Below are positions 14,120 through 20,417 of a DNA stretch of 20,417 bases, one piece after another. Position 1 is the first letter of the stretch. Each line of letters begins with the position of its first letter. The notes under the pieces are model-generated. The model made no database searches. It had not been told where the DNA came from and was given only the letters and a program-made list of their open reading frames with translations. The position numbers and the translations under genes are program-made. Source of the DNA: REEB85 sp018971455 (GTDB lineage Bacteria; Pseudomonadota; Alphaproteobacteria; Acetobacterales; Acetobacteraceae); contig JAGWNT010000074.1 of the NCBI GenBank assembly GCA_028871195.1, positions 1 to 20,417 on the forward strand, in the 5' to 3' direction.

Positions 14120-15731
14120 AGCGGCCGGTGACGAAGGCGGCGTCGGTCAGGCAGGCATTGCCGGCCGGATTCGCGCCGGAGACGTGATAGTCGCTGAATG
14201 CCGCGCTCTGATTGACGTAGATGCCGCCGGTGAGATTGACGGAGAGGGCGACCCCGGCCCGCGCATGGGCCAGGGCGGCATGCGCGGTCAGCGCGGCATC
14301 GGTGGAGTAGAGGGCGGCGGAGATCGCGCCGTGCTCGCGGGCGCAGCGTGTGGCGAGCGCGACGGACTCGGCGGAACCGGCGGTGGCGATCACGAAGCTG
14401 ATCGGACCGAAACGCTCCTGCATGTAGGCGGTCTCCTCCTCGGCGCGGACGGCGAGGATGAGCGGGGTGGCGGTGCGCGCCGCCGTGCCGGGCAGGGCCG
14501 CGCTGTCGCGCACGATGCGCCCGAGGCCCCGCGCATCGGCAATCCGGGTGAGCGTGAGCGGATTCTGGATCGCGCCGAGCACGCCGGCCGCGCGCGCCGG
14601 ATCGGCGAGCAGCGCGCCCACGGCGCCGGCGATGCCGGCGGCGACCTCCTCGAAGGTCTTGTGGCCTTCATCGGTGGCGATGCCTGATGCCGGCACGAAG
14701 ATCGATTGCGGGGCGGTGCACATCTGCCCGCTGTAGAGCGACAGCGAGAAGGCGATGTTCTGGCACATGGCGGCGAAGGCATCGGTGCTGTCGATGACGA
14801 TGGTGTTGACGCCGGCCTCTTCGGTGAAGAGCGGCTTGCCCCGCACGGCGTCGCGCAGCCACTGGCCGAAGGCGGGCGAACCGGTGAAGTCCACGATGCC
14901 GATGGCCGGGTCCGTGGCCAGACGCCTGGTGATCGGCGCCTCTGCGCTGTCGGCGGCTAGCAGGATGGTGTTGGGGTCGAATCCCTGTTCGGCCAGCACG
15001 GTGCGGGCGATCCGCACGGTCAGCGCCAGCGGCAGGATGGCGGCCGGGTGCGGCTTGACGATTACGGCGTTGCCGGTGACCAGATCGGCGAAGATCGCGG
15101 GGTAGCTGTTCCAGGTGGGGAAGGTGGCGCAGCCGATGACCAGGCCGATTCCGCGCGGCACGATGTGGAATTCCTTGTCCAGCTTGATCACGCTGCGCCC
15201 GGCGGGCTTTTCCCAGCGCACATGGCCGGGAATGCGCGCGAGCTCGGCATAGGCGTAGGCGACGGCCTCCAGCCCGCGATCCTGGGCGTGCGGGCCGCCG
15301 GCCTGAAACGCCATCGGGCCGGCCTGGCCGGTGGTGTGTTCGACGCTCCTGGCGATCAGGAAGCTGGCGCGGTTCAGCCGCACCAGGATCTCCACCGCGA
15401 TGCCCGCGCGCGTCTCGACCGGTGCGGCGGCCCAGCGCTCGCCCGCCTGGCGGGCGGCGGCGATCAGCGTGACGGGGTCGGCATGGGGGTAGCTGATGCC
15501 CAGGGCGGGGCCGAAGGGCGAGGTCTCGGCGCCGATGCCGGGGCCGTCGGAGGGCTGGTCCAGCGCGAAGGGCTGGTTCAGCAGGGCCGCGAAGGCCGCC
15601 TCGGCCTCGGGGGCGGCGGCCGCGTCGTAGCTGCGCGGGGATTCGGAGAAGGCGCTCCAGTGGCCGCGCGCCTGCGTGGCGGCGACGGCGTCGTCGAGCA
15701 GGGCGCGGTGTGCGGCGAACAATGCGTCCAT
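14085..15731 (-). CDS. paaN: phenylacetate degradation protein PaaN (aldehyde dehydrogenase superfamily)
   Basis: 548 residues, the expected PaaN length. It starts MDALFAAHRALLDDAV and ends TGRFNVVGVRRPAS. Aldehyde-dehydrogenase features are GCATFPTWNSYPAI (200-213), VKPHPA (225-230), the acid in FTEEAGVNT (302-310) and the catalytic Cys338 in SGQMCTAP. In phenylacetate clusters without a PaaZ-type fusion, PaaN is thought to handle the ring-opened aldehyde; its exact reaction is less firmly established than that of PaaZ. GGGAGAG lies six bases before the ATG. It is divergent from paaK, with a palindromic operator between them, and its 3' end overlaps that of the Hint-domain gene by 35 bp. Confidence 0.93.
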   Translation of the reverse strand: MDALFAAHRALLDDAVAATQARGHWSAFSESPRSYDAAAAPEAEAAFAALLNQPFALDQPSDGPGIGAETSPFGPALGISYPHADPVTLIAAARQAGERWAAAPVETRAGIAVEILVRLNRASFLIARSVEHTTGQAGPMAFQAGGPHAQDRGLEAVAYAYAELARIPGHVRWEKPAGRSVIKLDKEFHIVPRGIGLVIGCATFPTWNSYPAIFADLVTGNAVIVKPHPAAILPLALTVRIARTVLAEQGFDPNTILLAADSAEAPITRRLATDPAIGIVDFTGSPAFGQWLRDAVRGKPLFTEEAGVNTIVIDSTDAFAAMCQNIAFSLSLYSGQMCTAPQSIFVPASGIATDEGHKTFEEVAAGIAGAVGALLADPARAAGVLGAIQNPLTLTRIADARGLGRIVRDSAALPGTAARTATPLILAVRAEEETAYMQERFGPISFVIATAGSAESVALATRCAREHGAISAALYSTDAALTAHAALAHARAGVALSVNLTGGIYVNQSAAFSDYHVSGANPAGNACLTDAAFVTGRFNVVGVRRPAS

Positions 15732-15786
15732 GGTATCTCTCCCAAAACCTGTCCAGCCCCAAGCCTCTGTCGGGCGATCGCCGCTG

Positions 15787-15815
15787 TTGACAAAGCCGGT
15801 GCCTGGGGTAGTAAT
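15787..15815 (+). promoter_or_regulatory. predicted paaK promoter
   Basis: A full-consensus -35 TTGACA (15787-15792) is followed by 17 bp and AGTAAT (15810-15815, four of six). The -10 overlaps the left arm of the palindrome at 15813-15836, the arrangement expected for a promoter shut by a repressor. The transcript would have a leader of about 128 nt before the paaK ATG. Confidence 0.62.
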
Positions 15816-15836
15816 TAACCGAACGGCCGGTTAATT
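15813..15836. promoter_or_regulatory. palindromic operator between paaN and paaK, probable PaaR (TetR-family) site
   Basis: Perfect inverted repeat AATTAACCG, six bases, CGGTTAATT. TetR-family PaaR repressors, which respond to phenylacetyl-CoA, bind AACCG/CGGTT-type palindromes in several proteobacteria; assignment to PaaR rests on this resemblance and the position between two paa genes. The site could control both directions. The repressor gene is not in the window. Confidence 0.7.
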
Positions 15837-15901
15837 CAAGAGGCCCCTTTCAGGGCCCGGGGCCGGAGCGCCGCGGCAGGGGATGCGCGTGGCGCAGGCG
15901 A

Positions 15902-15939
15902 GACGCGGCGACCAGGAAGAGACGTGGCGACCAGGAAGC
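15902..15939 (+). repeat. 19-bp tandem duplication in the paaK leader
   Basis: Two head-to-tail 19-bp units (15902-15920 and 15921-15939) differ at two positions and share the uninterrupted core GGCGACCAGGAAG. The second unit ends just before the paaK Shine-Dalgarno sequence. Each unit contains an AGGAAG purine stretch. Confidence 0.8.
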
Positions 15940-15949
15940 GGAGGGAATC

Positions 15950-17287
15950 ATGACGACGGCGTCTCACATCGCGGCAACCGCCGGCACGATCCGGGACGGG
16001 CTGGACGAGGCCGAACGGGCGTCGCGCGACCAGATTCAGGCGTTGCAACTCAAGCGGCTCGCCTGGTCGATCCGCCATGCCTACGACAACGTGGCGCATT
16101 TCCGCCAGCGCTGTGCGGCGATGGATGTGCACCCGGATGATCTGCGGCAGCTCTCGGACCTTCAGCGCTTTCCGCTCACCGTCAAGACCGATCTGCGCGA
16201 TACCTATCCGTTCGGCCTGTTCGCCGTTCCGCGCGAGCGGATCGCCCGGCTGCATGGCTCCTCCGGCACCACCGGCAAGCCGGTGGTAGTGGGCTACACC
16301 GCGCGGGATCTGGATATGTGGGCCGATGTCGTGGCCCGCTCGCTGCGCGCCGCCGGGGTGCGGCCGGGCATGATGGTGCACAACGCCTATGGCTACGGCC
16401 TGTTCACTGGCGGGCTGGGCGCGCATTACGGCGCGGAGCGGCTGGGCTGCGCGGTGGTGCCGGTTTCGGGCGGCATGACGGAGCGGCAGGTTCAGCTGAT
16501 CCAGGATTTCCGGCCCGATGCGATCATGGTGACGCCGAGCTACATGCTCGCCCTGCTCGACGGCTTCATCAAGGCGGGCATCGATCCGCGCCAATCCTCG
16601 CTGCGCTTCGGCATTTTCGGCGCCGAGCCATGGTCCAACGCCTTGCGGGTGGAGATCGAGAAGACCTTCGGCCTCGACGCCACCGATATCTACGGCCTGT
16701 CCGAGGTGATCGGTCCGGGCGTGGCGCAGGAATGCGTGGAGACCAAGGATGGGCTGCATATCTGGGAGGATCATTTCTATCCGGAGGTGATCGATCCGCA
16801 GACCGGCGCGGTGCTGCCGGATGGCGAGCTGGGCGAGCTGGTGTTCACCTCGCTCACCAAGGAGGCCTTCCCGATCATCCGCTACCGCACCCGTGACCTG
16901 ACCCGCCTGCTGCCCGGCACGGCGCGGCCGGGCATGCGCCGGATGGAGAAGGTCACCGGCCGTTCGGACGACATGGTGATCCTGCGCGGGGTGAACGTGT
17001 TCCCGACGCAGATCGAGGAATTGCTGCTGGAGACGAGCTGGAGTTCCGGCCATTACCAGCTCGAACTGACCCGGCCGGGCCGGATGGACGAGCTGACGGT
17101 GCATGCCGAGGTACGGGTGGAGGAATTCCCCAGCCTCGACACCGAGCGCGTGGCGCAGGAGCTGGCCCGGCGGATCAAGGCCAATCTCGGTGTGTCCACG
17201 CATGTCGCCCTGCTCGCGCCGGGCGGGTTGGAGCGGTCGCTCGGGAAAGCCAGGCGCGTGGTGGACAACCGGCCGAAGGATCGCTGA
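15950..17287 (+). CDS. paaK: phenylacetate-CoA ligase
   Basis: 445 residues, the usual length. It activates phenylacetate with ATP and CoA to phenylacetyl-CoA in the cytoplasm, the entry step of the pathway. Adenylate-forming motifs are SSGTTGKP (104-111), YGLSEVIGPG (248-257), IRYRTRDLTRL (310-320) and the C-terminal GRSDDMVILRGVNVFPTQIEE (337-357, hinge and CoA-binding lobe). Start: ATG at 15950 with GGAGGG six bases upstream. It is the only plus-strand paa gene in the window, divergent from paaN with an operator between, and convergent with paaABCDE. Phenylacetyl-CoA is also the usual inducer that releases PaaR, so the product probably derepresses its own promoter. Confidence 0.96.
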   Translation: MTTASHIAATAGTIRDGLDEAERASRDQIQALQLKRLAWSIRHAYDNVAHFRQRCAAMDVHPDDLRQLSDLQRFPLTVKTDLRDTYPFGLFAVPRERIARLHGSSGTTGKPVVVGYTARDLDMWADVVARSLRAAGVRPGMMVHNAYGYGLFTGGLGAHYGAERLGCAVVPVSGGMTERQVQLIQDFRPDAIMVTPSYMLALLDGFIKAGIDPRQSSLRFGIFGAEPWSNALRVEIEKTFGLDATDIYGLSEVIGPGVAQECVETKDGLHIWEDHFYPEVIDPQTGAVLPDGELGELVFTSLTKEAFPIIRYRTRDLTRLLPGTARPGMRRMEKVTGRSDDMVILRGVNVFPTQIEELLLETSWSSGHYQLELTRPGRMDELTVHAEVRVEEFPSLDTERVAQELARRIKANLGVSTHVALLAPGGLERSLGKARRVVDNRPKDR

Positions 17288-17307
17288 GCCCGGCGGGGAT
17301 GCCGGGC
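17288..17307. terminator. hairpin between convergent paaK and paaE
   Basis: A perfect 7-bp inverted repeat GCCCGGC/GCCGGGC (17288-17294 and 17301-17307) with a 6-nt loop fills the 25-bp gap between the convergent stop codons of paaK and paaE. It has no T run on either side; its position suggests a bidirectional transcript-end structure. Confidence 0.55.
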
Positions 17308-17312
17308 GGGGC

Positions 17313-18425
17313 TCAGAGCGCGTCGAAATCCACCACCACACTCGGCGTCGTCGGCCTGGCCTGGCAGGTGAGCACGAAGCCCTGCTGCAATTCCCACGGC
17401 TCGAGCGAGTAGTTCAGCGCCATCTCCGCCGCGCCCTCGACGATCCTGGCGCGGCAGGTGGAGCACATGCCGCCCTTGCAGGCGAAGGGCAGGTCGATGC
17501 CGGCGCGCAGCGCGGCATCGAGGATCGCCTCGCCCTCGGCGACCGGCGCATCGCGGCGCTTGCCGTCCACGATGATGCTGGCGACGCAGGCGGGCGGGGC
17601 CGCGGTGTCGATCACCACCGGTGCGCGCGGCACGCCGTCATAGGCCGAGACGAAACGCTCGACATGAATGCGCTCGGCCGCGACGCCGCTTTCGCGCAGC
17701 GCCGCCTCGGCGGTGTCGAGCATGGCTGCCGGGCCGCAGATGAAGGCATGGTCGATCGCGTCCGCCGGCACCACGTGGCGCAGCAGCAGACCGATCTTCT
17801 CCGCGTCGAGGTGACCGTTCAGGATCGGGATGTCCTGCTGCTCGCGGCTGAGCACGTGAAAGACCGAAAGGCGGCCGAGATAGCGGTCCTTGAGGTCTTC
17901 GAGCTCCTCGCGGAACAGGATGTCGTCCACGCTGCGGCTGCCGTAGAACAGGCTGAACACGCTGCCCGGCTCCCGCGCCAGCACGCCCTGGATGATCGAG
18001 ATGATCGGCGTGATGCCGGACCCGGCGGCGAAGCCGACATGCAGACGGCCGTCGCCGGCGATCGGGCCGAGGCCGAAGCGGCCGGTCGGCGTCAGCACGT
18101 CGAGCGTGTCGCCGACATGCAGCGCATTGTTGATCCAGGTGGAGAACACCCCGCCATCGACCTGGCGCACCGCGACGCGCAGCGTGCCGTCATCCGGGGC
18201 GGAGCAGATCGAGTAGGAGCGGCGGATGTCCTCGCCGTCGATGGTGGCGCGCAGGGTGAGGTATTGCCCGGGCTCGAAGCGATAGGCGGCGGCGAGCTCC
18301 GCCGGCACGGCGAAGCGCAAGGAGACGGCGCCGGCGGTTTCGCGGCGGATGGCGCTGATGCGCAGCCGGTGGAAGCGCGGGGCGGAGGCGGTGCTGTCCG
18401 CGGCGAGCGTGTCGGTCTGGGTCAT
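17313..18425 (-). CDS. paaE: phenylacetyl-CoA epoxidase reductase subunit PaaE
   Basis: 370 residues. The reductase passes electrons from NADPH through FAD and a 2Fe-2S cluster to the PaaAC oxygenase, which turns phenylacetyl-CoA into the 1,2-epoxide. Domains in order are the FAD-binding part with RRSYSICSAP (68-77), the nucleotide-binding part with GSGITPIISII (135-145) and VFSLFYGSRS (156-165), and a C-terminal plant-type ferredoxin with cluster ligands Cys316, Cys321, Cys324 and Cys354. The start MTQTDTLA at 18425 has GAGG six bases upstream; a longer frame exists but overlaps paaD. It is the last gene of the paaABCDE run, seven bases after paaD. Confidence 0.96.
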   Translation of the reverse strand: MTQTDTLAADSTASAPRFHRLRISAIRRETAGAVSLRFAVPAELAAAYRFEPGQYLTLRATIDGEDIRRSYSICSAPDDGTLRVAVRQVDGGVFSTWINNALHVGDTLDVLTPTGRFGLGPIAGDGRLHVGFAAGSGITPIISIIQGVLAREPGSVFSLFYGSRSVDDILFREELEDLKDRYLGRLSVFHVLSREQQDIPILNGHLDAEKIGLLLRHVVPADAIDHAFICGPAAMLDTAEAALRESGVAAERIHVERFVSAYDGVPRAPVVIDTAAPPACVASIIVDGKRRDAPVAEGEAILDAALRAGIDLPFACKGGMCSTCRARIVEGAAEMALNYSLEPWELQQGFVLTCQARPTTPSVVVDFDAL

Positions 18426-18432
18426 GGCGGCC

Positions 18433-18939
18433 TCAATGGCATTTGAAATAGTCGAAAGGCTCGCGGCAGGCCTCGCAGCGCCAGAGTGCCTTGCAGCTGG
18501 TCGAGCCGAATTCAGCGAGGCGCGTGGTCCGCGTCGAGCCGCAGCGCGGGCAGGTGACGGCATCGACGGCGAACAGGGCGCGGCGGCCGCCAGTGCCAGT
18601 GCCAGTGCCAGCGCCGATGGCCGGGGGGGCGATGCCGTATTCGCTGAGCTTGCGCCGGCCTTCCGCGGTCAGCCAATCGGTCGTCCAGGCCGGCGACAGC
18701 ACCGTGACCACCCGGCTCGGGCGGAGGCCGGCCGCGTCAAGTGCGGTCTCGATCTCGAGCGCGATCATGTTCATCGCCGGGCAGCCCGAATAGGTCGGCG
18801 TGATCACCACCTCCAGCGTCTCGCCATCCTCCCGCACATCGCGCAGCACGCCGAGATCGGCGATGGTCAGCACCGGGATTTCCGGATCGCACACCGCGGC
18901 GGCGACGGCCCAGGCCTGCTCGCGCCGCGCCGGCGTCAC
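18433..18939 (-). CDS. paaD: phenylacetate degradation protein PaaD (MIP18/SufT-like, Fe-S maturation)
   Basis: 168 residues. The N-terminal domain is of the MIP18/DUF59 type, with CDPEIPVLTIADLGVLRDV (17-35) and TPTYSGCPAMNMIA (47-60). A Gly-Thr linker follows, then a C-terminal zinc-ribbon-like segment with Cys130, Cys133, Cys149, Cys155, Cys158 and Cys167. PaaD is required in vivo for the epoxidase and is believed to help its metal or Fe-S assembly. The GTG start at 18939 overlaps the paaC stop (GTGA); another GTG directly precedes it. The linker is encoded by a hexanucleotide repeat. Some annotations name this gene paaJ. The neighbours paaC and paaE fix its identity. Confidence 0.94.
   Translation of the reverse strand: MTPARREQAWAVAAAVCDPEIPVLTIADLGVLRDVREDGETLEVVITPTYSGCPAMNMIALEIETALDAAGLRPSRVVTVLSPAWTTDWLTAEGRRKLSEYGIAPPAIGAGTGTGTGGRRALFAVDAVTCPRCGSTRTTRLAEFGSTSCKALWRCEACREPFDYFKCH
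18590..18613 (-). repeat. hexanucleotide microsatellite within paaD
   Basis: CCAGTG occurs three times in a row followed by CCAGCG (plus-strand reading). It encodes alternating Gly and Thr (about residues 109-116) in the linker between the two PaaD domains. Unit changes would stay in frame and alter only linker length. Confidence 0.8.
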
Positions 18940-19712
18940 CACGTGGCCTCGGGGATCAGGCGCTGGACATATTGCAGCTCGGTCAGCAGGTGGCCGAACG
19001 CCTCGCAGTGCCGCCCCTGCCGCCCGCCGGACTGCATCCACCCCTCCGCCGGCAGGTCCAGCGTGGCGGCGCCCAGGGTCTGGCGCACGGTGTCGTGCCA
19101 GGTGGCGCGCAGGGTCTGCGGGTCGATGGCGATGCCGGCGGCGACGAGGGCGGCCTCCTCGGCCATGGGGGCGAAGATCTCGCCGGTATAGGGCCACAGA
19201 TTTGTCAGCGCATCGGCGAGGCGGCGGTGGCTCTCGGCGGTGCCGTCGCCGAGCCGCAGCATCCATTCGGCGGCGTGGCGCAGATGGTAGGCCATCTCCT
19301 TCTCCGCCTTGGCGGCGATCGCGGCCAGGGTTGCGTCGGTCGAGGCCATCATCGCGCGCCAGTACGGATCGGCGTAGGCGGCGTAGAGGAACTGGCGGAG
19401 CATGGTGGCGGCGAAATCGCCGTTGGGCTGCTCGACCAGCAGGAGATTCTGATACTCCCGCTCCAGCCTGCGATAGGCGAAGGCGTCCTCGTCGCGCCCG
19501 GCGCCCTCGACCTCGCCGGCATAGGTGTAGAGCGCGCGCGCCTGGCCGATCAGGTCGAGGCCCATATTGGCCAGCGCCATCTCCTCCTCCAGGATCGGCG
19601 CATGGCCGCACCATTCGGACAGGCGGTGGCCGAGGATCAGCGCATCATCGGCGCGGCGCAGCACGTAGCGCACCAGCGCGGCGGCCGGGGCGTCCGGCGG
19701 AGTGTCCGTCAT
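18936..19712 (-). CDS. paaC: phenylacetyl-CoA epoxidase structural subunit PaaC
   Basis: 258 residues, a ferritin-like helical protein. It forms the AC core with catalytic PaaA and helps bind phenylacetyl-CoA; PaaC itself is regarded as the non-catalytic partner. Recognisable stretches are LGHRLSEWCGHAPILEEEMA (26-45), ANMGLDLIGQARALY, DFAATMLRQFLYAAYADPYW and KEMAYHLRHAAEWMLRLGDG. GGAGGG nine bases upstream supports the ATG at 19712. It begins 16 bp after paaB and overlaps the start of paaD by four bases, so all are probably one transcript beginning upstream of paaA, outside the window. Confidence 0.96.
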   Translation of the reverse strand: MTDTPPDAPAAALVRYVLRRADDALILGHRLSEWCGHAPILEEEMALANMGLDLIGQARALYTYAGEVEGAGRDEDAFAYRRLEREYQNLLLVEQPNGDFAATMLRQFLYAAYADPYWRAMMASTDATLAAIAAKAEKEMAYHLRHAAEWMLRLGDGTAESHRRLADALTNLWPYTGEIFAPMAEEAALVAAGIAIDPQTLRATWHDTVRQTLGAATLDLPAEGWMQSGGRQGRHCEAFGHLLTELQYVQRLIPEATW

Positions 19713-19728
19713 GGCGCGTGCCCTCCGA

Positions 19729-20016
19729 TCACATATGCCCGACTTCGTCCGGCACCTCGTAGAAGGTCGGGTGCCGGTAGATCTTGGAGCCGGTGGGCTC
19801 GAACATCATGTCCTTGTCCTGCGGATCAGACGCGGTGATGGCCGCTGAGGGCACCACCCAGAGCGACAGGCCCTCGCCGCGGCGGGTGTAGAGGTCGCGC
19901 GCGGCCTGCAGCGCCAGAGTGGCGTCCGCAGCGTGCAGCGAGCCGGCATGCTTGTGGCTCAAGCCGTTGCGGGAGCGGATGAAAACTTCCCAGATCGGGG
20001 TGTTGGGCGTGGGCAT
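19729..20016 (-). CDS. paaB: phenylacetyl-CoA epoxidase subunit PaaB
   Basis: 95 residues, the standard PaaB length. PaaB bridges the PaaAC heterodimers in the multicomponent epoxidase. The sequence has the conserved WEVFIRSRNGLSHKHAGSLH (9-28), AARDLYTRRGEG and a C-terminal FEPTGSKIYRHPTFYEVPDE. The start MPTPNTPIWEVF at 20016 matches the family; GAGAG lies about six bases upstream. It sits 17 bp after paaA and 16 bp before paaC in the usual paaABCDE order. Confidence 0.96.
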   Translation of the reverse strand: MPTPNTPIWEVFIRSRNGLSHKHAGSLHAADATLALQAARDLYTRRGEGLSLWVVPSAAITASDPQDKDMMFEPTGSKIYRHPTFYEVPDEVGHM

Positions 20017-20033
20017 GATGCGCTCTCTTTCGA

Positions 20034-20417
20034 TCAGGCGGCGGCTTGCCGGCGGGGTTTGGCGGCATAGGCGGCGGCGGCGGCGCGCACCCATTCGCCC
20101 TCGGCATGGGCCTTGCGGCGCGCGGCGAGGCGTTCGCGATTGCAGGGGCCGTTGCCGGCGATGACGCGGGCGAACTCGTCCCAGTCGATCGGGCCGTGCA
20201 GCCAGTTGCCGTCCTCGAAGCGCAGAGCGGGGTCGGGCAGGGTGAGGCCGAGGAACTGCGCCTGCGGCACGGTGGCGTTGATGAATTTCTGGCGCAGCTC
20301 GTCATTCGAAAAGCGCTTGATCTTCCAGCGCATCGAGGCGTCGGAGTGCTGCGAGTTGGTGTCGGGCGGGCCGAACATCATCAGGCATGGCCACCAGAAC
20401 CGGTTCAGCGCGTCCTG
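20034..20417 (-). CDS. paaA: phenylacetyl-CoA epoxidase catalytic subunit PaaA, C-terminal part
   Basis: The 3' end of paaA: 127 codons and the stop are present, out of roughly 330, with the reading frame open to the window edge. The visible part begins QDALNRFWWPCLMMFGPPD and includes NSQHSDASMRWKIKRFSNDE, FINATVPQAQFLGLTLPD and NWLHGPIDWDEFARVIAGNG, characteristic of PaaA. The di-iron ligands and the substrate pocket lie mostly in the missing N-terminal two thirds. It is first in the paaABCDE order, 17 bp before paaB. Confidence 0.95.
   Translation of the reverse strand, partial: QDALNRFWWPCLMMFGPPDTNSQHSDASMRWKIKRFSNDELRQKFINATVPQAQFLGLTLPDPALRFEDGNWLHGPIDWDEFARVIAGNGPCNRERLAARRKAHAEGEWVRAAAAAYAAKPRRQAAA

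Overview
The window is uniformly GC-rich and fully packed with alphaproteobacterial-type genes. A Hint-domain surface-type protein of a kind I associate with acetic acid bacteria and relatives suggests Acetobacteraceae or a nearby Rhodospirillales lineage; this is an inference from gene content, with no ribosomal marker to support it. There is no insertion sequence, tRNA, rRNA or CRISPR array, and no gene-free stretch longer than about 220 bases.

Left two thirds (1-11920): a nitrogen-compound uptake and conversion region. On the minus strand, a Nac-like LysR regulator (9681-10598) is followed by a six-gene run with almost no spacing: biotin carrier accB, biotin carboxylase accC, KipI/PxpB-like and KipA/PxpC-like carboxyltransferase halves, a second carrier-like protein that lacks the biotinyl lysine, and a LamB/YcsF (PxpA)-like hydrolase. 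Next on the same strand comes an SDR dehydrogenase, two amino-acid ABC permeases, the ATPase and the periplasmic binding protein. A terminator-like hairpin then precedes a PEP-mutase/isocitrate-lyase-family gene and a truncated second SDR. Divergent from lysR is a class I aminotransferase.

Three promoters (before the first SDR, before accB and before the aminotransferase) share one architecture: an ATAAG-N5-CTTAT type palindrome (fits the Nac consensus ATA-N9-TAT), exactly 20 bp, a TTGGC(G/C) -35, exactly 16 bp, and a -10 ending in TAGC. This defines a local regulon. My reading is that it imports a nitrogenous compound (perhaps 5-oxoproline or another lactam/amide) and opens it with a split, biotin-dependent carboxylase resembling urea carboxylase, plus a hydrolase. 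The substrate is not determined by the sequence.

Middle (12101-14119): a 672-residue Hint-domain protein whose 3' end overlaps that of the convergent paaN by 35 bp.

Right third (14085-20417): phenylacetate catabolism. paaN (minus) and paaK (plus) diverge from a region with a consensus -35 and a long palindrome typical of a TetR/PaaR operator. paaK converges with paaABCDE (minus), which encodes the ring-1,2-epoxidase; paaA is cut by the window end. PaaK makes phenylacetyl-CoA, PaaABCE epoxidises the ring, PaaD serves Fe-S maturation and PaaN is an aldehyde dehydrogenase-like pathway protein. paaG, H, J, Z and the regulator gene are not in this window.
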